NCBI GenBank assembly: GCA_026168455.1
Contig: CM047425.1
Coordinates: 22,398,648-22,462,647 of the forward strand
From: Theocolax elegans
Lineage: Eukaryota; Arthropoda; Insecta; Hymenoptera; Cerocephalidae
Reading direction: 5' to 3'
Length of the DNA stretch: 64,000 bases
Position numbers and translations under genes: made by a program. Under the pieces are notes generated by a model, which was not told the origin of the DNA, ran no database searches, and was given only the letters and a program-made list of their open reading frames with translations. Shown here one piece after another: positions 12,661 through 26,380 of the stretch (the first letter of the stretch is position 1; each line of letters opens with the position of its first letter).

Positions 12661-15600
12661 CTCGAAGAAAAGTTTCTTTTCCTTTTTTCCTATAAAAAAC
12701 AAGAACTAGACGGTGCATGCATTTATGCAACCCTACGTTTTCTCGTAAACACGTGATTAAGAGGATGGATTATTGCATTAATTAGGTAAATGTTTAATGT
12801 AGCGAAGAGATCTGAAGGGAGTGTCATTTTTATGAACAATTGTACACGTTATTTTATAGTCATCTGCGAAGAGAAAATAATTTTAATTTAAAAATATTAA
12901 TTTACACAAAAATAATAGATTCTATTAAAAAAATATAGTCTTTATTATTTTTTATACGTAAAACAGTTTTCTTATATTTCTATATATTTTTTCTATAAGT
13001 GGCAGAGAATAGGTAAAATTTTACCATACTTTTAATATATTGTATTATTACTATTTAGTTAAAAATAAGTTTAAATGTATAGGTATAGATACCGCGAATA
13101 ATCGATTGAAAGAATTAGAATTTAATTTCCTAGTCGAAACGCGTCGATTTCTCTTTTCATATTCCTCGCGTTAAACCAATAAATTTCGAAGGATATAAAT
13201 TCAGAGGCGCGCGCGTAAATATATTAACATGAAAAATAATTTCAGCAACTTCCTTCGAGTTTAATAAAGAAGCTCAGTCACACGGAAATTCAAGTGGCAA
13301 AAAATTATTTCTCTGTGTACACCTTGATCTCTCGAGAGGAAAAAAATATTTCTGAAAATTGAAAAAAGGAGAGAGCTCGCAAAATATAATGCATCCGCTT
13401 GGGAACGATCGGGGTTCGAGCTTCTCTCTCCCTCCCGCCTACATTATTTTTGTACACATCTCTTTATTGCAATTTTCTCAGAAAAGAAAAAATAGTGGCG
13501 AGCGTGGGTGGGGCGAGAGAAGCCTCGTGTACTTAGTTCGCGTCGCCATCTCTAAAAGACGAGAAAAGAGAAGGAGAAGAGGTATGCACGGCGAATAGGC
13601 TCGTGCATCGTGCATTGACTTCCCGTGCTTTTTATCGATTTTTAAGGAAACCTTTTACCGGCGCATCGTCCGTCTATAGTCGCGAAAACCGTCCTCACGG
13701 AAACTCCCGGCTCGGCTTTCGGGTCGACTTGGAAAGATTCCCCTTGTGCTGAATTCTGATTGCCTTTTTACGATTAATGCGATTAGAACCTTTGTTTTCG
13801 TTTCTCCGATACAATATCCACTGTTTCCAAAGGTCATTTATGTTAATTACTAAGAACAAATTTACAGTTACTCTAGGAGATATTTTTTAATTTTCTAACA
13901 CTGAGAACGTATTTTACGAAAACTATTTATATCCAGAATGTGCGAAATAACTTTTATAAGAGTTTAATATATATTTTAAATGCACGCAGTATACAATAAT
14001 ACTATTTAACATTAAAATATTTGTAGGGAATATTTGGATAAAAGTAGAAACATGAAAATATCGTAGGATACACATCGATAGAGAAGATCCATAAAAGGAA
14101 AGGCGTACACTGTCCTGCAAAAGCAATTATCTTTAATGTTATATTTTAAATATAGGCTTTATAATAAGAAATAATGGAATTTTTTACTTACTCCATAAAT
14201 TTCTAAACTTTTCGAAACAGGATTGTCATAACGTTTTGATGTGATAAAATATAACGTTTACTACGCTTTTACAACTCTATAACTCGTCAACAAAAGCTCT
14301 TAAAACTTCCCACTTTTCGAAAGTGCTCTAAAAATTGTAACTTGCTTCTACAAAGTTATCATAAAAATATCATTATCGATGTAATTTCCTTTCAAATTTT
14401 AATTAACAATTCCTCGGTTACTGGCATTTTTCTAAATACCCTTACGTAATATATTTCACGAACGGTTACGTTTACTATAAAATACAGATATTGTATAATT
14501 TATAATTGTTCATTTGGTCGTATTTACACATCGCTTGCAAGAAAGAATATACACGTATTCGATAATTGATAGTATGCTTGTCTTTATCAAGATTTTAATT
14601 TAGATAAACTTTTCACTAGCTCCTCGGTATCGGAGAAACCAACTAACCAATCGAATAGTTGCGCGTAAATATGATTATTTAATGAACAAAGATGTTTCAA
14701 AGACGAAATACAACATTTACAATTAACAAGTTAATTATTCCAACGTTCAAATTATATATTTATTCGCACTGCTTCATTAAGAATTGTCATGTCATCAAAA
14801 ATCACAATAATAGTAATTGTGAAAATTAAGTTACATCATTATAAGTGCGAAAATTGTGTACGTTATAATTTTTTTATTTGCATATGACCGTTACACGATT
14901 GTATTACAAATTAAATTTTATACGAATTAATGAGCTAGCTGTAACATAAAATTATGCAACAAGGGAGTGAAACTTTCTTATCAAAAACAAACTTGTTTAT
15001 CGCTCTGCGTCCTAAGAAAACGTTGTTGAACTTGTTCTGTAATATCGAGAAATAAAAATATTTTATCACAACTAGGAAAGCATATCTACACGTGAAAAAC
15101 GATTAGAATCATGAGTTAATCAGAAAAATGTCATTTGGGCTACAATTTATAACGTTTAAACTGCGTTAAGATTTGTTTTGAGCTGAATTATTATTATATT
15201 ACTGAATATAATTATATATTATGTATTATAAAAATTATTTATAAAAATATGATAGATATTCAAATTTTTATATATTTACACATTAAAATTTAGAACAAGT
15301 AGCGTAGATATCTGATTTTTACATATAAAATACAAAATATAGTTTAAAATAGTAAAATTTAGATGAAAATTGGGTATCGATGTAACTTTCGGCTTATGCA
15401 TTACCTTTTTTTAATCTCGCGAGAAATTTTAGATGGAAAATACTAATCCTGAAGAGCAGTTCGAAACTTCATGGCTATTTGTTTTCATCCATATTTGACG
15501 GATACGAAATCACTCAGTCATGAAAATTATTTTCTATATTTACTAGATTTTTTTTCTTTTTTAAATACAAATTTCATACGTGGGTTAATTTGATTGAATT

Positions 15601-16130
15601 TTCAAAACGTAGTTTTTAGATTTGTTTTTAAAATATAATCCCACAAATAGATTGATTTCGATAAAGATTCTTAATCGATCGATAGTATATGTGACGGAAA
15701 CAGTGTCTTATAGATAATTGTAAATTATCGTCTTTTGATTGTCGGTCAACATAGTTTTAAGTACGTAAAAGTCTGGAAAAAAGCTTGTACCGAAATATTA
15801 ACATCTAAAGCGTTAAAAACGAAAAAGAAATATACTTTAGAGTGAAGTAAAAATAATGCAGTTGTAAACTAGTTTAACCGATCGATAATGCAAAGTCCCA
15901 AAAAAAGAAAGGTGCGATATTTATGGAGAGTAGATTTTGAAAGGGCGTAAAAGTGCGTGTAGAAATAGGGAAGAGCGAAGGAAAGGATCGTATGGCGTGA
16001 ATTGGATAAAATAAAGTGTAGAAGAAAACGGAAATTCCGTGGAGCGACATCGCGCGAATTATTCTCATAATCGAATGCAAATGTCGATTAAAACGCAAAC
16101 GATATAGTCGGTGACAAGTTTAATAACTTT
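12661..16130. other. Mostly AT-rich non-coding stretch
   Basis: A modestly GC-raised, CT-rich patch lies at about 13360-13850; its ORFs (13359-13598 plus, 13655-13837 minus) are not recognisable. The rest, including 13860-15870, is AT-rich and holds no feature I can name. Confidence 0.6.
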
Positions 16131-17060
16131 AACGGAGTTCATTAAACTTTTTGACGTAGATCCTCCATAGTTTGGTTTCCTCGTCCCCCCTCGGTCCTCC
16201 CCCGGTCCCCCGGTCCCCCGGCCAAGAATACCTGCCATTAAACACGTTAAAATACCAATTTCAAGTAAAATACAAAACTTAACGAATTTTCGTATTCCAT
16301 GGAGTTTGGAAAAGTAACGTTCCAGCATCCCGATCGATGCATTAGTCAGTAATTAAAAAACGAAAGAAAAACTATGGCATTGCACGGAGAGAAAAGAGGG
16401 AAAAGGATATTGTAGAGAAGAGGAAAAGCGGTTGCGGAGTTCCATTAAGTAGAATGGAGGGTAGAGATGTTGAGTAAAAAAATAAAAATAAAAAAATTGA
16501 AACGATATAAATACAGTTAGCGCCGGCCGATGCAATTCCCCGCGCAATCACGCGTTTTCGATCGCGCGTTCTCAAAATTGCGACAAACTAGCAGATTTTC
16601 CTTGTCAGTCCCCCCGCCTCTCGGTCCCTCTCCTAGAAACGCACGGGTAGGATTAATAAAAGAAAAAGATAAATAGGCAACCGTGGGTTCGCGGGCGCAC
16701 GTGCTCGTTTCCTAGATCAATACGATAATCGCGTATTTCCCGTCGTTACCGCGCACAGATCCGCGTACACGTATACGTGTGCATATACGTACGCACGCCC
16801 GCGAGGATAAAGCGATAAGAAAGGGAGAAATGGAAATTGCACGGGGAATGAACGCGCGCATTATTGGAAAAATCGCCGTTTGAGATTGATGAAATTTTTC
16901 GCGGCAACGGCAACCTTCTTTTTGCTGCGAGACTTTTGGACGATATGAACCTCCTCTCTCTATATGCTATAGGTATCTCTATGTGTATATACATGTGTGT
17001 GTATAACATTCCGATTTATCGAGAATTTTTACTTCACTTTTTACTAACGATCAAGTAAAT
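16131..17060. other. GC-raised patch with C-rich and CpG-rich blocks
   Basis: C-rich runs occur at 16185-16221 and 16608-16632. CpG-dense sequence occupies 16515-16880, with ACGTATACGTGTGCATATACG-like alternating purine-pyrimidine sequence at 16767-16792. ORFs on both strands overlap, none recognisable. No gene is called. Confidence 0.5.
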
Positions 17061-19400
17061 GTTTGGAGTTATATCCAAGTTAGCTCAAAGAGCTGCGCAC
17101 ACCGCTTACTTCGATTAACGATTTCGATTAATTTTTAGTACGGGCCAAGTATTGCGTTACAAATTTCTGTAACGGATACTATCGGACATCGGTATACTTT
17201 GGTTTACCTTTATTTTCATCAAATTTAATTACAGATTACTAGCCTCAATTGCAACGTGGATTTTTATCTTTAAAATCTGAATTTGTAATATAAAATTCTT
17301 ATGTGTTAATACCGTACATTATTTCAAATATTGTAATTTACTTTTACTTTTAATAATACGATAAATATATGGTTGTTTAAAACACGGTTAGTTTGTCTTT
17401 TACAATGAAACGTTTTTTTGTTGCGCATTTGTTCTTACTAACGTATGAATTTATTTAAATTTAATTTACTTTTATCGATAATATATTTCTAATAGATCGT
17501 GAAAGAAACCAGTACACGCTAATTTAATAAATGAAAATATCGAATTATATACGAGTGCCAAATTTATTTTATTCCCAATGGGATTACTTTGTGTTCTAAG
17601 TTTCAACCAAATGTTCCTCGTTGCCGAGTTATTAAAAAATTAAGCAATTCCATCAATTCGGCTGGTTCTTAAATCTTTATAATTCTATTTAGCGAGAGAT
17701 AGGTTAATCGACAATATATAAAAATCGGAATATACATTTTTAATTAAGTTTCATGTATTGATCAAGCTTATAAAATAGTTTCGAGAAGAAAAGTAGGTCT
17801 CTCGCACTATTTTTAAATACTTCTCTGCAATACATTTATTAAATCTATATTTCGGGAGCAAAAGCATTTCAACAAACAAACTGATCTAATTTTTCATTTG
17901 ATTAAAACAGTTGATTGTTTGGGTTTTATCAAAGCATTGACAAGGTGGTTTAACCGATTTAACAAAATGTTGGAAAATCAATATTAATATCTTGCGAAGT
18001 AAAGTGAATATTTTCCAATATCATTAATCAATTGATTAAAAGTTAAGCCGGTTGAAGTTGCGTGGACCTCAAAAGTATGACAGGTTCTGGATCTTCAATA
18101 ATTAAGTTTATACACATATACATATACCCATTCCGATAAATATTCATCTACATTTACAGTAACATTTAATGGACTATTTGCGATTTAACGAGAACGATAA
18201 ACCTGACATTTCAAAACGCAATATTCAATTAATAATAGCAATAAGTTGCATTGCAGATTCCTGACACATCGAGAGAAGCCTGCAAAATCCTTAACCAATT
18301 GATATATAAATCCATTTTCTCGTTTATTTATACCTTTAAAATAATTCTGGCTTGTCATTTTTAGTTGCGTACCTATTAATTAAATAATATTCCTAAAATA
18401 TGACGAAACACAAGCTTTTAAAATATTGGTAGAGCTTCGAGTGTTTGTTTGCGTTTCTTTTTTGACTGTACCAAAAATAAAATATTTGAGTAATTAGGTT
18501 ATCGACGTGACATTACTTTATTTTTATATCGTGCAACTTTTATTTACTAAGCTTACAGTATTATTTGGGTCACAACTAATTAGGTAAACAGAATGCAGGT
18601 GAATTTATTTCGCAAAAATAGAACCGACAAGTTCACTTGGATAAAAACTCATTTGGTTAATAAAATATTTAACCGCACATGTCACGGGCAATTCGTTCAA
18701 TTGAAACAACTGAGATCAAATTATAACGAGTAAAATTTTCATTTTCTCCAATTATCAATGTTTATACACGTATATATACACCTAATAAAAAAATCTGACA
18801 ATGTTCTTCAACAACTTATATCTCGTGTCTATTATTAAATCCTTTGTTTTATCGGCATCATTTTTATGTTAACGCTTTTTACTTAATTCTTTGTTACACA
18901 ACTTTCCTATATACATTTTACACTCCTTTTATTTTTCGTTAATTAAAGATGTAACCTTTCTACCCTACATATTTATGCTAAATATGCGATGCATAATTTT
19001 CTTTTTTAAGTAAACTACCCATTACAAGCAAAAAAGTTTAAGAACAATCTAGTACAAGTAGGAAATTTTGTAAATGTCAAAAGTTTTTCACGTAATTTGT
19101 TTGTACTTTTTATACTTGTTGGCAGTCACATTACTTCATTTTTAAATTCATGTTTTTTTTAAGCTCTATACAATTTACATTCGAGTCAAGAACAATTACA
19201 ATTACAATCAGTATCATTGAATTTTCAGTCATAGACATCATCCATTTATTTTTTAAAAACGTGGTTACTTGCGAAACTTATAATAATTTCTTTATAGATG
19301 GCTCTTAAGGTACCAAAACAGAGTTCGTTAAAACCGTCGTTGCACGAGAATAAATTAAATAATTATGTAAAAAAGAAGTTTACGGAAGTACGGTAATATA
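17061..19400. other. AT-rich non-coding stretch
   Basis: I see no gene, no long repeat and no structured element in this interval beyond short homopolymers. Confidence 0.65.
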
Positions 19401-20130
19401 AACGCATATAAAGAGTGTTAAATAAAAATCGGTCGGGGAGTCCTACAGCCAATTTCTAAAGTAATAATAACAAGCGCAGTTATAACACTCCCTGATTTTC
19501 AGTAGAAAGAGAGACAAAAGCGAATCAAATCCCGAGTCGTCGAAAACTGTTTAACAAAAACTCGGAGCGAATTTCAATCATACATCCGAGCAGAGAGCGC
19601 ACGAGCTTTCGCTTCGTGTTTTTTTTTTCAATCGACGTTCAAATACAATATCATTTCCTGCAAAGTCTCATGACCATTTGCCCGTAATTTTGTTCCTTTT
19701 TATCGACGGTCGTCCCGTAATATAACTTTTCCGCGCGCGAGGCGTAACCGACCGACGTATTCCCGAGGAATTGTACGAGCAGCACCGAAAAATATAATAC
19801 GGATTCTTGACGATCGATGCAACCACTTTTTTTCCTCCTATTTTTTGTTCCTTCCTTCTTCGCACGCAGGAGCAGGAAGACAAAGCGCTCGAGGCGTTAA
19901 TTCCCCTCTCTTCGTCTACATACGTGTGTGTGTATGTGAGCGAGCGCGCGTGTATTCGCATAAGCGAGTGTATTTTCGCGTTGGGAATAGAAAATGCACG
20001 CGCTCATTTATCTTGGTATATAATGTGCACCTCCCGCGTCATAACCATACCGCTCAGTTTAATTGTTTTGATGATACGTTGGAGATGTTCGTTAACCCTG
20101 CAGTATCAAATCCTCTGAATAATTGACCAT
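19401..20130. other. GC-raised patch, no recognisable gene
   Basis: A CpG-richer block lies at 19700-20060. ORFs at 19668-19961 (minus), 19807-20118 and 19845-20126 (both plus, different frames) overlap and include a translated TGTG/GAGCG simple sequence. None is recognisable. Confidence 0.5.
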
Positions 20131-20209
20131 GTGGGATTATATGGTTTATAAATTGATGTATTCTACAACACTCGGTTCTTACTTACGGGTAAATCGATCC
20201 AAACTATGC

Positions 20210-20243
<34 letters not shown>

Positions 20244-21140
20244 TGGTCGCGGGTTACAATTATTTTGTTTGTACTATCAAAACCGTCGAGCGACTACTAT
20301 GTGTATTAATTTGGTGTCACTTTGTAACTATACCTGTGTAATTAACTCACGCGGCACTCAAAATGTTTTCCGGCTTCTGATCGGATTTTTTATTTACACC
20401 CATTTACCCACACTAAGCGACTACTCTAAACCAATTCGCACCGAGAATTCTCTGTAACCGAATTTTCGTGTAAACGCGTTCTCGGCTAAGTTCCTCATTT
20501 AACAGAGTGTACTTTTTATTTACTCAAAGTTGTAAACTACGGACGACTATTGTTAGTGTAATAATCGTGTATAAAATTGTTGCCTCTAAAATAAGAGCCC
20601 TTATATTAATAGCTAACTTCTATGTACTATGTAATCAAACTTAAACTATCGATTGAGCAAATAAAAAATAGTTTACGTTCTAGATCGAGTTTAACCTTCT
20701 TAAATCGAGAATATTTTATTAGTTTCTCTTGTAACATTTATTTTTCTTTTTACTTTCTTCACCCATGTTATTTGTATTACAATATATTATTTTATTTCTA
20801 AAATTAGTATTTACGCGTCAAGAGAATAATAAAGGTACGATACGCAAATTGAAAATAAAATGCAATATTTTGATATATTAATTTATACAACAACTCGTTA
20901 AAATGTATCAATAGTAACAATATAAATCGAAAATATTTCTCGTACCCCGTACAATAGAGCCGTGCAAACAATTTTTCGAAATTTACAACACCGAGTTAAA
21001 AGTTACATGAATCACTCGTCAAGTGTATAAATTCACGTGACCGGAATGTGTCAGTATATTATTGATCCAGATAAAATCCAAGTATTGTTCCGCCCAACCC
21101 TTTACAAAAATTACTCGCCACGGCTATTAAGATAATATTA
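20131..21140. other. AT-rich non-coding stretch with a TA microsatellite
   Basis: A (TA)n run lies at about 20210-20243, interrupted once by ACA. The ORFs crossing it are repeat translations. The remainder is featureless. Confidence 0.65.
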
Positions 21141-21259
21141 ATAATTGTTTAAACGCCGCTTGACGAGTTCAATTAAAACTGACAATTCAAAATATAGAAT
21201 TTTGAAAAATTTGCGTACAGATGTGTATAAAGATGCTCGTACGTTTCTTAATACAATTT

Positions 21260-21500
21260 TCATGGAAACCTTGTTTTGCGGTCATTTTTCGAATCTCCGG
21301 GTTTCGACTTTGAAGTTTAATTTTTTTAAATTCAAAATGTATTTGGATGTGCGGAGGAGTGGGTGGGATTTACATGAAAATTGGTCCTAAGGATTTTCAC
21401 GTATCGCTGATTGCATTTGCATTTTGGGCTCCCGTTTTGAATTCGAAAAATTTTCGACCTCAAATTTTGAAATCGCCGCACGCAGGAATCTTTGAAAACC
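21260..21500. mobile_element. Possible decayed transposon fragment A
   Basis: This more GC-containing block contains an ATTCAAAATG segment, then a CATGAAAATTGG segment, then a TCGCTGATT segment and TTTTGAATTCGAAAAATTTTC. The same order (TCAAAATGGC, then GCATGAAAATCG, then GGTCACTGATTTTCAATCC) appears near 41180-41285. Sequence of this style recurs in old insect interspersed repeats, but that is a resemblance from memory, not a search. There is no intact ORF; 21145-21390 plus and 21332-21526 minus are not recognisable. Confidence 0.35.
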
Positions 21501-21532
21501 GATTTGTATGCAAATCTAATTAACATTTACAT

Positions 21533-22600
21533 TTCTGACTGGCCATATTTCAATATTCGTGCTATTTTTAATTCTGTACAAAAGTGAACAGAAAAAAGGA
21601 ACAAACAAAAAATTGTTCATAAATCCCGTAATGCATCTCCTTCTCTCTTCCCACTCTCTTCCGGACTTTTCGTACGCACTATACATATTTTAAACACGTA
21701 TGAATAAATTATAAAATATAATTTTAAATTCAGGGAAAATTACTGCGACATTATTTTAAAATAAACAATTTCACCTCATGAAAGTGAATGCGTGGAGTAT
21801 AAATCTTGGGTGGGGTTTTGGCTGCACGTATGCAAAATAAGGTAATTATAGACCAACCATCCTGATATTATCTTATGTCCACGTTATTTAAAACAGTGTA
21901 TGCATTTCTTTGTTATAAGTGAACAAAAAAAATCATAAGATAAATGCCCTAGAGCATGCTGCGCGTTATCAACATTGACCCGAAACTCTACGTTTTTTGG
22001 GGTACCCCTACTTTTGTTTTACATCTCGTAAATCCAAATTCAAACGTGCATGTCAATGTATATTTAAAAAATTCTGTAACATTTTCTGTTTCTTATAAAC
22101 ATTATATACATTTTCTTCTTTCTTTATATACAGTTTCTTATATACATGTATAAATAAACTATCGGTTAGTGAGATATAAACATAAGAATAAGTAGAATAC
22201 TATCATGACTAGCGGTTTCGGTTCCGACATTAATTTTAATTAAAAACGCGTTAAATTGCAATTTTGTACGTCTTATGTAATTACTCTGGGTTTTAAAGTA
22301 TGCATTATTTTAGAGGTATGAATACGTAATAATAAATCAACCATCCAATTTACAACATCAACGTTTTCTCTCTTGAATTGTTATATTTCCGAAATTCGTT
22401 TCACCCACACTAATGCGTCGTGCCATGTTTTTACGCGATATTAATAATAAAAAATGAAATAAGCTTATACTTCAGTCGAACAATAAAACATTATCTAAGA
22501 TGATTAATCGTTCAGTAACATTCAAATGTTTGTGTGTGTATGTGTGCAGTAAAAGCATTCTTAAAAGTTTTAATAGTTATTTCATAAAAATGTTTATTTT
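21533..22600. other. AT-rich non-coding stretch
   Basis: No supportable gene is seen. The 65-codon plus ORF at 21956-22153 ends in TA-rich sequence and is not recognisable. Confidence 0.6.
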
Positions 22601-22920
22601 TTATTTACATATATGCATATGTAGTCATGTACAAGAAAATATTAACAATTGCTTCATGTATATTTAACGCTCCCATTAAATAAATTATTTTTAAAAAAAT
22701 ATAAGAAAGAAGAACCCATAATTTGCATATAAAATTTGAAAAAAAAATACGCTGTTTTAACGAACAATAATTGATAATAAAGAGATTCATGAATATACCA
22801 ACAATAGACATAAAGAGATGCAATAGAAAAATAAAATACGAGAAATGTAAATTTAGAAGTGGGTGCGCGTAAACAGTCGACGAAATTATTCCGGTTGGCT
22901 TTATCAATGCAGAGATCCGC

Positions 22921-23148
22921 TCATTGAGTAACGACGAGCGTGCGACGAGTCGTGCAACGGTAGTAACCGATAGAGCCCCTTCGACAACACTCTCCCGACT
23001 TTCCGTGGAGTAAATGAGGAACTCCGACGAACCTCGAGATACGCACCAACAACGAGTACTCGAGTAAAAGGAAAGAGAGAGAAAGAAGTAGAGACACAGA
23101 GAGATGAAGAAACCTCATTATTAGGTGCGAAACTTTTGTACGCTTCAA
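22921..23148 (-). CDS. Candidate small secreted-peptide ORF (unproven)
   Basis: This is a 75-residue minus-strand ORF. Residues from about Met11 to 36 form a Leu/Ser-rich hydrophobic segment that could act as a signal peptide. The C-terminal part is basic and has three cysteines (a CC pair and one more eight residues later). GC content is higher than in the flanks. Against it, the hydrophobic run is encoded by a GA-rich simple tract (about 23070-23105), which gives Leu/Ser on the opposite strand by chance, and I recognise no peptide family. No function is assigned. Confidence 0.15.
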   Translation of the reverse strand: MKRTKVSHLIMRFLHLSVSLLLSLSFLLLEYSLLVRISRFVGVPHLLHGKSGECCRRGSIGYYRCTTRRTLVVTQ

Positions 23149-23149
23149 T

Positions 23150-23680
23150 ACAAGATTTTACAATCCGAGATGATCATCAATGATCAGACAGATCTTCATT
23201 ATTATCGATTATCTTAGCACTATATATTATGATCTTTCTTTATTTAAATAAAAATATATAAGCTTACATATCGTAACTTTTATACAGAAAATTATTATGT
23301 ACCATTCTAAATTTTTTGAAGTTAAAATGTACTCATTGAATCTTCACACTTTTTTGCAATTTAAAATTTTTATAATTTTCAATTCATACACTTCATTTTT
23401 ATACATAATTCTATAATAATACAATAATGCAATCTCTTTTCAGTAAAAGCTCTACTGTAAAACGTCATAATAATTTTTGTACAAAAGTGTTCTATAATTA
23501 TGAACCTAATATTTTCTGATGCATTAAATTTTCTTCTAAACTATCTTTTATTCATCCTTTCCATTATTATTAAAGTTAAAAACTATACTTTTAAAAGCGC
23601 AAACTAAATACGCGTAAGTGTGTAATTTTTATTTTTTAACAAACGGGCATATGTTTAATTAAATTCGCATTTTAATTGAA
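23150..23680. other. AT-rich non-coding stretch
   Basis: I see nothing beyond short AT homopolymers. Confidence 0.65.
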
Positions 23681-23930
23681 ATTAACCGACAATTAATATT
23701 TTACGCAATTAAATGTCAAATTTGTCACTTTTTCAACGAAGTTAACAGAAATGAATTTTAAAATTAATTAAAAACTTTTTGAAATTTCGATAAAAATAAA
23801 AATATCCAATGTTGTTCAATCATCGAAATTTCAATTTTTTTTTAATTAGTTTTAAAAATATTCTCCAATCACCGTTGTAAAAATATTCGAGTTGACAATT
23901 TAATTGCAACAAAAAATTTAATCGGTCAAT
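23681..23930. mobile_element. Decayed 250-bp palindromic element
   Basis: The left arm from 23681 (ATTAACCGAC) pairs with the right arm ending at 23930 (ATCGGTCAAT). Inner matches include GCAATTAAA followed by GTCAA on both arms, AAAACTAATTAAAA-like blocks, and GAAATTTCGAT at 23781-23791 against ATCGAAATTTC at 23822-23832. Two separate anchor pairs give the same centre, near 23806, to within one base, so the arms are colinear. The loop is about 30 nt. Arm divergence indicates an old copy of a small foldback or MITE. No family or target duplication is assigned. Confidence 0.6.
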
Positions 23931-26100
23931 ATCGGTAAAAATACAGCATTAGAACCGAAACAAAGATCCGTCCAAATTAAAAAAAAACATTAGTTTTATG
24001 AAAATGAAATGATAACTTTTCACGTATTTTATGTTAATGTTATTAATAGCCAAAGGGAGCTGATACTTGAGAAACCACGCTCATAAATTTTTTACATCCG
24101 TTTGTTCCACTTTTATTTATCCTAATAAAAAAACTGGAGAGTGTACTTGACGTTTTCAAAAAAAAGATCTTCTAGATTCACGTCATTGGAACGCGAAAAA
24201 AATTACGAAAATCGTACATTTAAAATCAGTTAGATCTAGGTTTTATAATGTTCGTTACTGTCTTTTTTTTTAACAAAGTAATTAATGTTATCACATCCAG
24301 GAATTGTAAGATACATGTCACAGTTATAAATCACTAAGGATAAAAGTAACTTTTTTAATTAAAATTTTCTTTGTAAAATTTTAATTAGAAAAATGAATAT
24401 TCTTAAAAGTTTAACTCCGTACCAATATTTTTTTTGTAACTGTAATGCAGTTGTGGAATTTAAAAAGAAGAAAAACGGAACAAAATAAAATAAAGAAGTT
24501 TTGTTTACAAGGAAGCGATACGCAAGACTCGCACGCGCGCGTCGCTAAAAACTAAAACGGTATCTCACAACTGCATTACTTATAAACCTTATAATAGGGG
24601 AATTGAATTACAGATATGAAAAATATGAAAATTTAAACTGCATCTAAATACAAGTCTTGGATAATTCACTTTCTATTTCGAATCAATCGCCGGATAGATT
24701 ATAATAGATCTCTTGAACTTTCTAGACTCAACGGAAAATGATTATTCCTAATTGGATAGTAAATTAAAAATGTACACTATTCAACCTATATTTCTGGAAT
24801 TTATTATTTTTGTTAAAAACTAGCTCGAAATAAAGTAGAAAAAAAATAATTTATCAAATTGCACGTTAAATATTAATAATCCTGGCTAATCAATCCAAGA
24901 AGAAATTAGAAAATCGATTGTGGGTCACAAGTGCTTTTGATAATAAACTACATTGGACTAAGTGACCCGAGCCAATTTTTGTACGATCAAAAGGCGAATT
25001 TCCGTCGCAAAATTAACTCGACTCAAAGGAAATCGTCGGATTTTGCATGGTGAATTTTTATACTCATCTCCAGCAGCTTTGGCGCTCTGCTTTCTCATTT
25101 TTTATATATATACATATACATCTATACTTTTTTGTTTTCGCAACACTCTTCGAAGAAAACACGCGTTTGCGTAATTTCGAAAGACGCGTGATGAAACTTA
25201 GCCGCGGAATGAAAGAAGCTTCTCTTTCTTTCCGCTGGCTTATTTTTCCCTCCTTTCGTAGATGGGAAATCATTTTCTCGTCTGCCTGTAATCTAATCAC
25301 GCGAATTGCCCAGTACCGCGTGAGCAGGATGTACCTTTTTCGGTGGAATTTGACATTATCTGTTCAATTTATGGCTTTTACGTTGCTCTCTGCATTAATG
25401 TATTTTCTTTTACGCTGCATGTATTAGATTAAATTTAATTATTTATGCACGAGAGGAAAAAATGTTAATACATTGATATAATTGATATTACTATTTACTA
25501 GTAGGTATCAATGTTAGTTAAAAAATTTATATAAATTACTTCGAGTTTTTACAAGAAACGTTACTTTTTTTTAATTTAATAAAAATGTACATATATAATT
25601 TCTACAATTTTTAAGATTCGCATAAGGCAGTATTTAAATACTTATAATTAAAATATAAACCCATATATAAAGCACAAAAAAGTATTCCAATATAACGTTA
25701 AACAATTTACCTCGATTTAATGAATATAATATTTATTCAAAGAGTCAAGTCTATGGTTTATGCAAACTCGGAAACGAATTTTTGTTAAATGTAGAAAAGA
25801 GAGAAATGAGAAATATTATAAATTTAAGAAATAAAAAACCGAAAGAAATAAAGAACCAGCTGCCTAACTGAATTTGACAGCAAATTGTATTAAAGTCGAA
25901 CGTCGAGTCGAAAATAGAGCTGAACGGAAGATGAGCTGTCGCCGTCTAATTTCCTATCGCAATTATTTATTCAATTACTTCCACGCGGAAAATTTCAATC
26001 GCAGCAACAAAATAAGACAAGAAAGACGCGGAGATAAAAAAAGGGAAATTCTTCTTTAATAAACTCATTTCCCAAATCAAATATCTCCCTTTTTCCGATG
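23931..26100. other. AT-rich non-coding stretch with a modest patch at 24960-25430
   Basis: ORFs at 24962-25174 and 25047-25427 (plus) overlap a minus ORF at 25064-25300. None is recognisable and they share bases in opposite directions. The rest is AT-rich with no named feature. Confidence 0.6.
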
Positions 26101-26380
26101 TAAATTAATTCCCCACTTTGATTCGGAACTCTCGTAGCACACCAACTACTCCCTCCCCGTCTTTTTTCCCAATTTCTTCTTTTTTTCAATTTTTCCCCCC
26201 TTTTTGCTCCTCACTCCTCCTTCATTCGAGACTTCGTTTTTCACTCGGTCTCTCGTCTCGTCTCGTCTCGTCTCGTCCTCCACCTATACGATCTCGCGTG
26301 TTTCGTTCGAATTGCGCCGCGGAAAAATCTCGAGCGAGCGAGGATTCCTCGATGAATGAAAGGCATGAAAGATAACAAAA
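26101..26380. other. Pyrimidine-rich, GC-raised patch with a TCTCG tandem repeat
   Basis: Five perfect copies of TCTCG lie at 26251-26275, within a pyrimidine-rich stretch at 26140-26285. The plus ORF 26118-26375 is a Ser/Arg/Phe-rich translation of this tract and is not a gene. Confidence 0.65.

Noticed and set aside
13370..13425. GGTTCGAGC resembling a tRNA B box
   Set aside because: No A box, acceptor stem or cloverleaf could be found at the proper distance upstream.
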